Source: Pezizomycotina sp. ARF18 (taxonomy: Eukaryota; Ascomycota). From it: a stretch of DNA of 64,000 nucleotides. The notes under the pieces were generated by a model that saw only the letters and a list, made by a program, of their open reading frames with translations, was not told the DNA's origin and did not search any database. Below, one piece after another: positions 35,219 to 47,597 of the stretch (positions are counted from its first letter, which is position 1; each line of letters begins with the position of its first letter). Where the stretch lies: positions 1 to 64,000 of the forward strand of contig AZLU01000157.1 in NCBI GenBank assembly GCA_002224055.1, written 5' to 3'. Position numbers and translations under genes: made by a program.

Positions 35219-35891
35219 ATGTCTTTCCAACACGCGTTTCATTATAGCTCCATCAGGTCCAAGTCTGGGTTGTCCTTCACCCTCTCCTCGGAAACTCCTT
35301 CTGCGATCCCTGTTGACGCGACCGTTCGTATGCAGCTCGAAATCGACGACGGCTTCGCGGATGGCTCCTATCACCACGAGTGTCCCCACTGCAACGTCGT
35401 GTTCACGATCAATGATGAGTCGGGCCTTCTTGAAAAGATCATGGTCTATCAGTGTAATGGTATTGCTCCTCCTATCTTATCTTAAACGAAAAGCTTCCAC
35501 GTGCCTACTACATTCTAACTTTCCAAAAGAACCGCTCTGCCCCCGTACTTTGGAAAACCTCCGAGTCATCGAAACGCCGACTACCACGGGGCAGCCTCCC
35601 GCCGGAGAATCAACGAGACTGAAGAACCTCAAGCTCGAGCTCAGCGACGCGGAAGATGAGATACTTGAGATGAAAGAGAAGCTACGCAAAGCTGCCAAAA
35701 AGTTCGCTGCTTTGGAGAAGGAGTATAAAACCGCTCTCACTCATATGCAAACTATGGTATCGGCGCATGAGAGTCAGACGGGGAGTTTTAAAGCCATTAT
35801 GGAGCAGCATGCTACGGCGCTTGAGAAGATCAACCTAAGCGATGCTACTGAAGAAACAATCGGCAACGAGTGGACCGCGGAATCAGAATAG
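35219..35891 (+). CDS. CxxC-motif plus coiled-coil protein, two exons, intact (200 aa)
   Basis: Exon 1 is 35219-35459, intron 35460-35529 (GTATTG donor, TCTAAC branch, AAAAG acceptor), exon 2 35530-35891; the sum is 603 nt, giving 200 residues. Exon 1 has a Ser/Thr-rich start, a beta-like middle (ATVRMQLEIDDGFADGSYHH) and then ECPHCNVVF with a further Cys at VYQCNEPLC, so a small zinc-binding knuckle (C-X2-C ... C-X4-C) is possible across the splice junction. Exon 2 has Pro/Thr-rich TPTTTGQPPAGESTRL and then a coil: LKLELSDAEDEILEMKEKLR, KKFAALEKEYKTALTHMQTM and IMEQHATALEKINLSDATEE. No known family. Together with 17413 it defines the gene plan of the group and adds a possible metal-binding head. 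Confidence 0.85.
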
Positions 35892-37339
35892 ATGAGGACT
35901 CATGCATGACATGCGGCACGATGCAAGAACGCAGGTTGGGCTACGTGGAAAGGTACATGGTCAAGATTCCGTTAGCTTAGATTCAAAATTTACGAAAGCT
36001 CATTTTTTAGGCGACATTCACACTTCCACCTTCGTTTGTGCAGGTTCGAAAATTCACAGAGATAGAAAAAGTAAAAACGGACTGATCGATAGCAAACTAT
36101 GAGTTGCAGGTGACAGCCGATAGATATCTCATAAGAGCAACCCTTTCGCATTCAAACGGAAGCTACTTGTTATATTTCGAATCGTGATATATCGTGAATA
36201 GGATTTATGTAAAAGCCCGACGAATAGTATATTGTGGACGGTACACATATCTAAAAGGTTCATTAGTTACACGATACTCTAGTCGGAACGACTCGCGTAT
36301 GAATTGATTATATCCTACAGCATAATAGGACTCTGATATCACGGTAACTATAACACTGTCATGCGGTAAAATACTGCACTGGGGAATGACTAGCGTCTAG
36401 AACATTCCATACTCGGCTAAGCCCTCCATCTGGATTCTGATAAAAATCGGCGGTGTTCTGAGCACAACGCACAACCGCCGGTGATGCAGCTGGGGGTGGT
36501 TGGTCTGATAGTACGGAGTACCCACGGAAAAATGTCAACCGCTACGATCTAGTTTCGTTCGGAGTTGTAGTGTAAGGCAGGGAATATCGGGCTATTACCC
36601 TCCGCAAGCGCTCGAATTTCCGAACTGCCGAAAGAAGGTAATAGGGCTACTAAAGCACCCTAGCCGTCTTTCTATAGCTCCCGAATTATTCTTCCGCAGT
36701 CGCGGTTCTCTCGAGGAAGTCTTAAGACTTATACAGGAAGGAGAGTAGAAGTAGATTCTGATTCTATGTGTAAAATTTCCCACGACTCTGCAGGGATGTT
36801 TTAATTATTCTGCAGAGCGGGACTAACGGCTGCCAGCGGCGCGAAGAGTGCGATAAGTCTGACCTTACGATTGGTTGAAGCATATCTCGTTTGTTTCCGT
36901 CGCGAATTATCCGATGGCGCTATGATCTAAGCACGTAACCCCCGGAAGTAACCGAATATGATCGCGGAGAAAAACTGTGACTGCACCGCAAACAGCTTGA
37001 ACATTTTCGGCTTTAATTTCCGAAGATCATTGTCGGTTGTGCGCACAACACCAGGCGGCTATTTTCTCCAGGGGTTATCACACCGTGCGCTAGTACACCA
37101 TAAGCCCTGAGACTTCGAAGCTCGTCCAGATATGGCAGCGAGATAGATGCCGTGCTTTAGATAGATACCAGAAACGCAACGTTGCTTGGTATTTCTGATG
37201 GAGCTCTTGAACTCCTGTTAACCAGATTTTCTCAAGGTATCCTTGAAGTGATCCAACCCTCCTTTCCTTTTTTTTTTGTACGTCATTGAACTTTGGTACT
37301 TGATGATGTTGAACGAAGAGAGATCCGAGCGGTTTCGAA
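35892..37339. other. intergenic, no gene recognised
   Basis: Mixed composition, no simple repeats of note. Short frames on both strands match nothing. Confidence 0.45.
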
Positions 37340-37369
37340 GTGGTCTTGTACGATAGCGAGACTTCAGCA

Positions 37370-37776
37370 TCGTATAGCTTGAGGCTGGTGAACATCGCTT
37401 TCGCGGTCGTGGGCTTCGCTGCCGCCACAGTCCTGGCGGATTGCCACCCCAACTGGGAAGATATCCCTATTCAGAATACCGACAAATACTTCAAAGCCGA
37501 GTTCTGCAACGGCCCTCTGTTGAGTCAGCGGCCTTGTCCTCGATCAAAACCACATGAACTCCCTCAGCGCCGCGCGGAACTCCGTGCGGTCCGTCCAACC
37601 AGATTCGGGAGGACCGTGTCCGCCTGCTATCGAAGTTCAGGGAAAACTGGAACGCGAAGGTAACAATGGAGACGAAGTACCACTAGACGTTGCTCGACAG
37701 TCAGGCCGGCTTCGCAGACAATATTATCCGGACGTTCCTCAATGTTCGAAGGGATGCAGGGGAGCCGCAGATCTTT
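37370..37776 (+). pseudogene. possible remnant of a small secreted protein
   Basis: A signal-peptide-like stretch, VNIAFAVVGFAAATVLADC, is followed by HPNWEDIPIQNTDKYFKAEF and CNGPLL, as in a small secreted protein. There is no ATG directly before it; the nearest position carries GTG (about 37388), as if the start were lost. Downstream the coding-like sequence shifts frame more than once (NSLSAARNSVRSVQ; DRVRLLSKFRENWNAKVTM). No family known. Confidence 0.3.
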
Positions 37777-37779
37777 AAG

Positions 37780-38723
37780 AGTTAGATACTCCAAAACAAC
37801 AGCAGCTTAGTCGCAGAAATCAAATTCGAGGGTATTAGCTCCCCCGACAGGACCTGCAGGTCTGTGGGTGATCAGGATAATGTATGTAATGCCCAAATTG
37901 TATGGATTCCATAGAATGATGTAAACAGTTACCTATTCTCAAGCTCACATATGTATGCTGTTTTCCCCCGTTTCAATGTGTCATCACTTATATTCTTAAA
38001 CCGATTAAGGTATCGGCACACGTCGTGTTACTTACCCTCTTGAGATATACATATAGAATTGGGATCTCATTATCTTAGATATACACCAATTTATTCACCT
38101 CGCTTTTAGCTCAAACCTCAAAGGTTTAATGTGCTATAAAATTACGGATCGTTACTCTATCTGCGCTTGAAAATGATACTGGACCCAAATTCTCCAGTGA
38201 CCAAATGCCTGAAACAAATAAGTGCTTTCACAAAGAAATAGAAAGACATTTACATTAGGAACTGAGTGAATTTTTAGGGTAGAACATTTCCTTACTAGTA
38301 GAAGCTTCGTAGTTAAAGCCTTAGCTCTCTATAATGTGTCCGCTCATGGCAACCGGTAGCTGCCTCACTAGCGCGAGAGAAAGGGGCATTGGCCACGGCA
38401 ACGACCATAACAACTTGAACTTTTTTCCTAGAAAGTACTAAAAGAAAAAGCAAGCCTAGGATATGGAATCTTCTCTGACTCTGTAAACCAAAGATTTAGC
38501 GCTGTAATGTTATTCTCGAATAAAGATGTTAAGTTCTGAAGTTCCTTGACTGCCGCAGAATGCCCAGCGACCGTTCCTTCTTGTGCCATAGTAAGCCCAT
38601 TCCAAACTATTAATGGTTGATGTACGATGGTTAAGAATATCAATACTCAGCAGGACCAGCGACAATTTCCTTAGCCAGTACAGAAGTACTGTCACAATCC
38701 GCTCAAAGTCGCTCGAGAGAAAC
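37780..38723. other. intergenic, no gene recognised
   Basis: AT-rich spacer between a possible secreted-protein remnant and the next coiled-coil gene. Minus-strand frames overlapping 38510-38857 are judged shadows of that gene. Confidence 0.45.
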
Positions 38724-39500
38724 ATGTCCTCGCGTAGCCCCATAAAATTTGCGTTGCCCAAAGCCTCGCCGCTGGCGCATAAGTTTGGAAAAGACGAAGT
38801 CAAAACACGACGGCGCATGTCAAGCCTGGGAACTGTGCCGAGTAAAGATGACACCAAAATAGGATCTCGCGATGCGTCGCACCAGAAATCGGCCGATGTC
38901 GGAGCTGCGATAGAAAGGGCTGATAGCGATAGACTCTCTACGGAAAAGCAAACGCAGGCTATGGACAGTATAGGTAATCTAGCTTCTGATTTATTTTATC
39001 TGTCAATATTTTCTGTTTCTCACACTCTCTCCAGCTGGTACATGGCCTAATCCGCTTCTTAAAACAGAAACGGATATCAAGCGAATGAAGGACTGCGATG
39101 AGGTCTATACCATTTTTGCCGACAGGGTCGAGGAATCGCACCGTAAATTGGGAACGGCCGATTCGGAACTGAAGCGCGAGCGCGATTCTAACAAGAGGCT
39201 TAAACAGAAGCTGGGCGGCCACCAGAAAGACTGGTCTGCAATAGAAGAAGAAAGAAGGTTTAGCGTTAGGGAACATGCGTCTCAAGGCAAAGCTTAAGAC
39301 CGCCGACGACGCGATCGCGGCTTTCACCGAACAATCTTTCAAGCATTCAACCAAGATTGAGAACTATATGGAAGAGAACTCGAGGTTGAGGCAGCAAATC
39401 GCGGTTCAAGACGTTAGGATTCAAGCAAATCTTGGGCGCATTGGGAGGGATATTGACTCGCGAGAACGCGACAGTCGTGCAAGAGCTTGCGGAGGGTGTG
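38724..39500 (+). pseudogene. disordered plus coiled-coil protein, two exons, frame-broken
   Basis: Exon 1 38724-38973 from ATG: SSRSPIKFALPKASPLAHKF, then Arg/Ser/Asp-rich. Intron 38974-39034 (GTAATC...CTCCAG, 61 bp) joins MDSI to AGTWPNPLLKTETDIKR in frame. Exon 2 is coiled coil: DRVEESHRKLGTADSELKRE and RDSNKRLKQKLGGHQKDWSA, then, after a shift near 39285, LKAKLKTADDAIAAFTEQSF and MEENSRLRQQIAVQDVRIQA. A second shift near 39450 leads to TRENATVVQELAEGVSFA and a TGA near 39500. Same plan as the other members. Function unknown. Confidence 0.65.
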
Positions 39501-41361
39501 TCTTTCGCGTGAAAAGGAGGAAAGAAAACACCTTCCTGTAAGCGAAAAATAAGACGGCCCCGTCTCAAGCTCGCAAACTATCAGATAGACTTTTCATTCC
39601 CCCCCCCCCCCCTTTGTCCGATCCCCTGTCCAACTTTTATATAGGAAGTTGCTACCAGCCTCGCAGACTGTACGCCGCCTCGACTATCAAAAACCATTGA
39701 GAAAAAAATAGTAATACGTTACTCTGAGACGCTAATTCCTTACAAAAAGTAATAAATAATGTTATAATGTACAGCTATATCCGGTAAAATTAACCTATTA
39801 ATAATAACTAGTAACAAATTAAGTAGATAAACTATAATAATATGTATATATACGATACGAGCCTTGGATTATTTTTAGTAGTTAAAGTCTACAGGTCTGT
39901 TTTATATTTGATACGTATCTACCTATAAATACTAAGCTTTCTCATATAAAGTTGGGTAGGGGATCGACAGCCGGGGAACCAGCTGCAAACGGAATAAGAT
40001 TAAACTTCCATTACTGTTCAGCTTTAAAATTACACCGGATGGTTACACCGGATGGTCCGCCTGGTCATAAATGATATTGTACGATGTAATTTTCGGTTGA
40101 AATGAGCCTCAGCTCGGCGCATCTGGACTTCGGATGGTGTTTTGGAGGAGATGGTGTTTTATTCTTGCTTTCCTTTTCCTTGTTTTGGGTTTCCCCAACA
40201 AGTAGCTCATAACGAGATATCGCGCTTCTTGACTGCGTTGGCTTTCGGCGAGGGTCGGAAGGAATGACCTCGATCCTGTACGACAATGCTGAGCGAGTCA
40301 TGCATAAACCTGCTAATATCTCTCTCGTGAGTTCACGTATCCACTGCGGTGCGTTGTTATTTCACGATCCCGAATTCTGTAGTTCAAATGTAATCGAAAA
40401 CTTCCGAAACAGCTCCTCGGGCGATTTTCTTTACCGGAAATGAACTAATTACCGTTTTAACCCTTTGCCCTAGTCCCTATCTCGGCTATCTAACCGAGAA
40501 GCGGCCCTGAACCCTAGAGATTACAAAATTGCGAAACCTCTCGTTGTGTCTCTGCCCCAGAATCTGCGAGTCTCGTGTCCCCGCTGCAAGGACCCATGTC
40601 TCACGACATCGAAGAAGCGAAGCTTTGGTAGAAAATCCTCAGAGCCTTCCAATATTCTGGCTGGAAACTTGATTAATTTTCCTCCTGCGGGGAAATACGT
40701 TGATCCGTAGGTGCACGGAAGACCCGCTAAGCTTCTTCGCCGCATCACGAGAGTAGACTGGTCTGCTGGCCGGCGCGTAGCAGAATGGCTTGATGTTCAT
40801 CAGCTTCCTATTTTTTGCGATGTTACCTGGTCCTTTATCGGAAAATGTAAACGAAAGTGGAGCCGAAGAGCATGGCGATTGGACAAAAGGTCAAACGCAA
40901 CAAGGCGGGCAGCAAGGATAAAACATGCAGAAGCTTGTTTTCGATTATTGCGATCTCCACTGTCTCCAGGGTTCTTCTTCGTATTTGGCGAACGCAAATT
41001 ACTGCGGTTCCACCTGGAGCCACTCCCTAGCCGCTATTACTTAGATGGATAGTTCACGTATATACAGTCACATAAGGTCTTCCTGCGATGAGGTCGAATA
41101 TAAAGTCAAGAAGACGACACTTGCCTTCGCTAAAGGCAGCCTATACGTTTAATCACTGGATTAATATCCGCCTTCTATACTACTCCAGCACGATCTCAAG
41201 CCTGGTTTCTGCAGCACGTCAATTCACTATTCGATACGATCTTCACGGCTCGCGTTACAGCTCTGAACACGATGACGATAATTTGGTCTGGTCGTGCGCT
41301 AAACGTAAAGAACTCTTCTCCTTCTTCGCACCACTAGAAAACACGATCGAGTATTAATACT
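39501..41361. other. intergenic with a 14-C tract and an AT-rich patch
   Basis: Contains 14 C at 39599-39612, an AT-rich patch at 39700-39880 and a 13-bp perfect tandem repeat TTACACCGGATGG (40030-40055). Frames at 40521-41052 on both strands were examined and not assigned. Confidence 0.45.
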
Positions 41362-42427
41362 ATGGATACTATCTTCCCAGATTTTCACGTGGTGCTTCGT
41401 CGCTCTGTCCTTTATAATATATGCGTGCGACTGTGGGTCGATTTCAAAGGCTACAGAAAGGTCGCATGGTATCGCGATGTCATGGTATTCATCGCCTGGG
41501 CATTCTTCCTCGCCTGGGCGTCCCGTGTTCAGCGTCATAATCGACTACAACTACTGGAACTGGAACACCGACACTTTTACGTCTCTACCGCATAACAGAA
41601 TCGTATGGGTGCAGATGGTAGGTACCCAATCAGGAGCACCGTATTGATCCTAGAAAGCTATAGCTCACATAATCGTACAAATTATAGCTCATGTTGTGGC
41701 GGAAAACCTGTTCATTCGGTAGTTATCTTGTCAAGGTTGACCTATTGCTGCTCTTCCACGAACTGTCACCTCGAGCACTTAACCCTAAAATGTTCTGGGC
41801 TATCTGCTTCGGTTGGTTTTGGACTGCGGTCGGATTTTTGATGAACGTCTTCTGGGACTTCTTTTCATGCACACCGATATCACTTAACTGGTATATTCTG
41901 CGCCCTCTTTATGTCCTTCATCACATCTTGTTTGCAGGTACTAATGTAATTACCAACCATTCTCGATAGGACTCCGGCTCCTGAAGCGGTTCCGTGCGCC
42001 TACCCCAACAAAAATGATTGTCTCTACATGGGTCGGCAACATAATCTCGGACGTAGTAATCTATGCCATCCCGTCGCGATCATCTACAACATGCAATGCT
42101 CTCCACCCGAGAAGCTATCGCGGGCGCTATGTTCGGCGTCGGCTTCCTAAATGTGGCCGGCGCGACCTTCTGCTGCGCGGGCCAGATCATACTGACGCCA
42201 CGTACGCGAGCGGCTACTACGGCTGGGCGTGGGCCGGCGTCGGCTTCTTCATGATCGTGCTGCAGATGGCGACAGCGATCTGGGTCGTCTGCATGCCGCA
42301 TATTAAGACGCTGTATAACCTACATACGAAGGGTGGGAAGACTACGAGGGAGTTGGATGCGGAAAAGGCGTCGCCGGGTCTTGGGGTAGTCCTGGTGGAG
42401 GCTCGGATAGTAACGAGGCGTCGATAG
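41362..42427 (+). pseudogene. PTH11-type rhodopsin-domain receptor relic
   Basis: Fungal rhodopsin-domain (PTH11-like) plasma-membrane receptor, broken in frame. From ATG 41362: VLYNICVRLWVDFKGYRKVA and WYRDVMVFIAWAFFLAWA match helices 1-2 with the W(x)DD-like loop position. A probable intron is at 41621-41690. Next come YLVKVDLLLLFHELSPRAL (helix 3 and the following loop) and FWAICFGWFWTAVGFLMNVF then CTPISLNW, the CTPI(S) signature of the family. Near the end, YGWAWAGVGFFMIVLQMATA and PHIKTLYNL fit the last helices, followed by a charged tail. Several frame changes lie between blocks (near 41520, 41730, 41970 and 42090-42180). Members of this family sense surface or carbon cues in plant-associated fungi. 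Confidence 0.65.
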
Positions 42428-43080
42428 TGGGGGTGAGGGGCCGGGATCTTCGGCTTCAGCGATTAATCGCCCCGTCGAAATTTAAGATGCCTATAAAGGT
42501 TACTATCTTTGGATAATATAGTTTGCCAATTTTGTAGTGGTCCGTCACTTGGCTCCGCCGCCTCGAAGGTGAAGGTTGGAGGCGTAGCTGTGCAGTTTTT
42601 CTATCACCATAGTTTTACGCTCATTTGTAAATTGAATGTGTACTTGAATATTGAATACGCAGTTGCAATCTCTATCGATGTCTTTCTATCCGTCGGATTT
42701 CCCTCGAGATGTACGCGATAGATCACTATATTTAGTGAAATATCGAGAATGCAATCATAAATTATGTGGAAGAATATTTTATAGGGTCTCCTTTTCCCAG
42801 TAGGTCGTTACCGACAAAGATACAGATCTCGGACAGAGAAAATGAAATATTTTGGGCTAACTCAACTAAAGGAGAAGGAAGGAAGAGGAAGAAAACTTAA
42901 GGACTACTCCTTAGGGAATACCAACATATGCGGGAGTTAAAGTTTCGCGCGCCGCTAAGTTTAGCCTTTTCGCGGGAAGCAGCTTGATAGTCAAGCCTCG
43001 TCCTGGCCTTAAGCCTGTGGCAGGGTGGATAATGCTTAAAACATACTAAAAGGCTAACAAATCTACCGGCATCAGATAAT

Positions 43081-43310
43081 GCTCATATAAAAAGAAAAGA
43101 ACTTTAGCTAAAGATATTAAGTTTTTAACTAAAATATTAAAAGATTACAATAATTAAATATTACACATTTTTAAGATAAATTATATAATTTACTAAGATT
43201 ATAATATTATTAGTTTATTATATATAATATTATTATCTTTTTTCAATAAAATAATTAATTTGTATTAAATCTATAAGTTTAATTTTATTTTATATTATTA
43301 GATATATCAT
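43081..43310. other. AT-rich island
   Basis: About 230 bp of nearly pure A/T with only scattered G or C, sharply bounded by ordinary sequence. It may be a mutated relic of a small repeat. No terminal repeats were found. Confidence 0.6.
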
Positions 43311-44824
43311 AGATTTGCGCTAGTAGATAAATTTATTCGAAAGTCGTACAACTACTGCGGTTTCTAGTAGGACCCCTTTTATAATAATGCAAACGAGGCT
43401 GAAGAATGGAAAGGGTAGCCCGATGCTTCTTCGGCTCCAACTTGGTGTTTCACAAGAAATGAAAGAAGAGATTAACGAGACGAGGCTTGGAGAAACGACG
43501 GCGCTATCAGAACACATTCCGCTGAGAAAAAAAGGGATTTTAGTCTTCTCATCATTCTCTTAATGAGCCTGTCTTTTCGTACGTGTTTTATCATGAAGTG
43601 CTACTGATTACAGGGGTGGTATGCCCCTTGGAAAACATTATCAAGTCTTGGTAGTCCGCCGCTCATGCCGAGGAACACTGGCAGTTGCGAAAAAATAAAC
43701 CAACTCTCAGCTAGACCGCCAAGCAACCCAACGTATATACTCTCGCGGTCTTGAGCGAAAATGGTCCTTTTTGCCGTTCTCTTACGCCTAAAACAGCGGC
43801 ACAAAGCACTATCCCATCGAGAGGTCCGCATTTCGCAGACTGATCCCGAAAAGCACCGCAAATATGTTTATCATCCGCGCAATGACCTGTTCGCCGTTCG
43901 GGTACTACCCGCTAGAGAAATGTTTGTGTTTTCAAAACGACAGCAGCAGCCCAATGGGCATTCAAAAGTATACACTATCCTCGGCCACAGGGGCCTCTCC
44001 AAGGAGTACCGTTTGATCCATACCTGCAGCATGAAGTTGCACATAGTCCCAAGATTATTGCATTAGGCATGTTTCTATGAGAACAAAGTTGCAGTTGGCG
44101 TGTATTATTCTATTTACCAATTCTACGTGATGTAAACAATGTTATAACAACTATGAAGAAGGATATTTATTAGAATCGGAAAGGATCCGATACAGATGAT
44201 GGATAATGGTCTATTAGTACTAGTGGGTTTGCGGAAGGGGAAGAAATAAAAAGATTTATACTGCAGGATTTGAAGTTTGTATTATAACAACAAGCTGTTC
44301 CCGTATTGAAGATGCCCGATGGCTAGCGAACTGCCTATCTCGAGAAACCTGCAATTTGCGTGAATAGTGTTGACTTAGGTGGATCGCTTAATGAGAGAAA
44401 GGCCTGCTTGCAATTCCACGAAAAGCAAAGAGCAACAAACCCCCTCGAAGGTAACCAATGCCGCAAGTTTGAAAGCGAAGACCCATATCTAGTAATCGGA
44501 GTGTTACGCTGGGATTCTGAAGAATGGTAAGGATACTGAGCGTGAGCAATCAGACCGGCCTATATACTTAAGTAAGTATACACGTCCTCGAGAGGATAGC
44601 AGTCCTTTGCTTTTTTTTTCTTTTTTTTTGCTTTTTTCAATCCGCTAGTTTCAACTTTATTTTACCCGCTGGATGGAATATCGTGGAATAAAAATTGCAA
44701 AATATTACCGTAAGGCAAGAAATCAGCCCGTCATTCACTCAGAAGTCTGAAAAATTAGTACTATTAAATGCGTCTCAGCGCGCTCGTTTGAATGGTGTAT
44801 TTTTTATCCCGTAGTCCTGAGTTA

Positions 44825-45217
44825 TGATCCGCCATTTTTCCGACATTTTTTGCAAAGTTGGAAATCTTAGGAAAGTCACACCGAAAGCTTCAGCACATTG
44901 TAAAACGGGCCGGGTTCGGAGTGGATCGAAAATATGCAACTACGACAATTGAATATAACCATTCAATACGCATGGATGAGCTGCATCGATTGGTGTGGAT
45001 TTCAAACACTACACGAAAGGAGTTGGGCGTAGCAGAGTCGCAGAAATGTGAGAAATCGCGATTCTTTTCTACGAAATCCGTTTTGAACACTCAAAAGATG
45101 AACTTCGTGAATTCTCTGAGAATTCTGGAAATTATCACACGTTCGATAGGCCTGAGCAAGCTGAGCAAAACGCCACTTTACCGTCTCGCGGTTGTGGGTT
45201 TTGATCCGCCATTTTTG
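44825..45217 (+). repeat. possible diverged direct repeat, about 377-bp period
   Basis: TGATCCGCCATTTTT occurs at 44825 and again at 45202, each preceded by a GT(A/C)-rich GAGTT/GGGTT context and followed by C/TTAGGAAA within 40 bp. The rest of the unit has diverged, so extent and origin are uncertain. Confidence 0.4.
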
Positions 45218-45807
45218 GCGATTTTTCAACTTAGGAAACATTTTTCAGAAATCTTTACTAGTTTTCTGAAAAATGCAAAAAAAAGGGGCGTTCGGGCGGA
45301 TCAAACTACAACACTGGAACATTCTAAAGCCACCGTTCGAACCGGCGTATCGAGGTGCGTCGAATGGCCTAGATCCGGCCGCGATTCTCGCAGAATTGAC
45401 GGGTTCGTGTGTCAAATCTTGTACGAGATTTCGAACTCACGGCCTACTTGCGTGGATTTCAGACATGAGTTCGAGTGGGTACAAAGCGGTTTCTGGTTTG
45501 TATTTTTTTTCTCCCTTGTTTGGGCGTTTTCGCTGGGGGTGCTTAGGGCTTTTTGGAATTCTTCGCGCGAGGCTGGGTACTTCGGACCCTCTGCAATCAT
45601 GCAGTGTCCAGCCTTATGGGTATCTGCATGCCGATCCTGAGATTCGCGCGAATTCTACGCTACGCGCAAGGCTGGGACCCAATTGCCAATCAAACAATTC
45701 TTCCCGCACAACTCTGAATATCCTGTTAGGTTTAAAGGGCCCCGTGAAGCGAGCTCCAGACTTGCTAGTAGACAACTTCTTCTTGAACGAAGCCTTTATA
45801 TATCGAT

Positions 45808-45825
45808 CTCGAAGGAACCTTCGAG
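45808..45825. promoter_or_regulatory. palindrome upstream of a coiled-coil gene
   Basis: CTCGAAGG-AA-CCTTCGAG: 8-bp perfect arms with a 2-base centre, about 107 bp before the ATG at 45932 and just after a TATATA at about 45797. It shares the arm CTCGAAGG with the palindrome at 31561. Confidence 0.4.
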
Positions 45826-45931
45826 CTGTTGGGAGGTTTTCAGGACTTCAACTTCCATTGATTTCACATCTACTGGTACTGCAGTTTCGATCACGTTCTC
45901 GGGATTTACTCAACGGCACTAGTCCCTCAGT

Positions 45932-46427
45932 ATGGCATTTAAACGCAAAGCGGATTGGATGGGAGACGACTCAGACGACGGCTCAGAACAGAAATTAGCC
46001 GATCGCGCATGTCCGGCCCGCCAAGCCCGGACGCCGAGTTCCGAGACCTCGATATTTCAGACGTTTTCTCAGATCCATTCCGAGTAGTCGAGCAGACCGA
46101 CTCTAGCTTTTTGAAACCACTCACCTTGGAGTCAGACGCAAGCATTTTTCAACCTCAGATTCGAATCAAAAAAATCGAAGACAGACCTTCGAAAACGGGA
46201 AAGATGGTTATGGATCTGCTTGGGCAATTGGACGAAATTTACGCCGAGAAATGCGCCCAGGATGGACTGATTCATAAGATGATGTTGGAATTAGAACTTT
46301 GGGGAAACGGGTTAGAGCACTGGAGGAAAATTTGCAGTTGCGACGGGAGATAGCTCTGGAGAACAAAGACGTGAAATATGTGGTATATAGATGCGATGAC
46401 CATTTGATGATTCATCTGCTGTTTTGA
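45932..46427 (+). pseudogene. acidic plus coiled-coil protein (frame-broken)
   Basis: Starts at ATG 45932 with MAFKRKADWMGDDSDDGSEQ. A shift near 46010 leads to MSGPPSPDAEFRDLDISDVF, an acidic disordered part, then FQPQIRIKKIEDRPSKTGKM and a helix DLLGQLDEIYAEKCAQDGLI with MLELELW. A second shift near 46305 continues the coil as RVRALEENLQLRREIALENK and ends at TGA near 46427. LELELW recurs as AELELW in the gene at 61347, a possible shared motif. Function unknown; by plan it is one of the coiled-coil group. Confidence 0.55.
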
Positions 46428-46684
46428 TGTGTCTGTGAGTCAAGGAGTTCGAGTTATTCCGATATCACGCACCTAAGAATTCAACCATTTTGCCATTTCA
46501 ATTGATCAATTGAAAATCGATGTAGCACATTCAAATTAGACGATCTCTTGGATACTCGGTCTCGATAGATCATGTATATATTTACCTAACCTATCCTTTC
46601 CCCTTTTCTTTTGATCTATCCTAGGATTAGACAAAAATCACCACAATACTCAAGTGATATAAACTTCACCGATTTTCTGAAACA

Positions 46685-47051
46685 TGTCAGAGTTAATACC
46701 ACCCAACCACCCGACCACAGGAGACAAGGCTGTGGATCATGACGAAGAGGACCAACCCATCCACAAAAAGTAGAAAGACATCGGGACACCGATACGGATA
46801 TGTATCTCATCCCGCTTCCCTCACCTATTGGCGATGCGGAGGAAGACTTCTGCTGCTCGTGCGACGAACAAGACGAGGATGACGGAACCCAGTCGGTTAC
46901 AATGCTGCTAATTCCTGCGCGCGACGGCGCCGCTGGAGAGATACAATTCAGAGAAGCGGTCACGGCGGGATCCTTGAAGCGCATCGGACCGCATTTGTCT
47001 CGCTGCCGCAAGAGCGGTAGGAAATATAACGCAGCGAAAGAAGACAGATAG
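46685..47051 (+). CDS. small acidic CxxC protein, one frame shift at a homopolymer
   Basis: From ATG 46685: MSELIPPNHPTTGDKAVDHD, acidic, to IHKK, where the frame meets TAG directly after AAAAA (about 46771). One more A in that run would give IHKKVERHRDTDTDMYLIPL and continue to TAG 47051, a protein of about 122 residues. The second part has DFCCSCDEQDEDDGTQSVTM, and FREAVTAGSLKRIGPHLSRC with a basic end. A small Cys-rich acidic protein of no known family. The position of the break at a homopolymer argues for a sequencing indel. Confidence 0.5.
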
Positions 47052-47592
47052 ATCGAGATTCTCCCACAACACGTGGGGATACGGAGGATAAATCCTGAAG
47101 AAGCAACGATGATTTAATCCTTGAGCGAGGGTAGCGAAGCTAGACCTTGGAGGACTTGGAAAATTTGTATTTTATTCGTTGAGCAAAAGCTTAATTTTTA
47201 ATTTGAATGCAGCTACTCAGAGATGGTGATGTACGGAAATAGTGTTCTAAAAGATGATTACCTCATTCAGACTGCTTACTAAATTATAAGGCCTAAATCG
47301 ACATAAAATGGTGGACCTACTAAGTATCTCCGGGCGAAAAAACTCGAATTGCTAGCTTCCCGGAGATGCAAATTTCCGCCAAGGCGGTCATGAACGAGGG
47401 ATTGAATCCATTTATCTGAATAGAGACATAGTGGTGAGTCTGAGATATCGTATTAGTGGACTCGCGAATGGGCGATAGGACTTGGTGTCGGGATTTTCTT
47501 TTTTCTTTTTATTTCCTTCTTTCCTTTTTCTTTCCGACGTGAAAAGCTATAGAGAACTAATTACGAGCATTCTCAGAATACGATGGTTAAAT
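47052..47592. other. intergenic, no gene recognised
   Basis: Mostly AT-rich, with a T/C-rich tract at about 47497-47534. Confidence 0.45.
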
Positions 47593-47597
47593 CACAT

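Larger units (their letters stand above)
42428..45931. other. long gene-poor region, about 3.5 kb
   Basis: Holds a very AT-rich block (43081-43310), T-rich runs near 44610-44636, and a region (44820-45700) with a repeated TGATCCGCCATTTTT and long unselected open frames. A 101-codon plus-strand frame at 43761-44066 is unrecognised. I see no supported gene. Confidence 0.5.

Noticed and set aside
43601-44066. Overlapping frames on both strands (86 and 101 codons)
   Set aside because: Both open, neither recognisable; not enough to choose a strand or call a gene.
44858-45640. 260-codon open frame
   Set aside because: No family resemblance, overlaps other equally open frames and lies in a region with diverged repeat units; codons look unselected.
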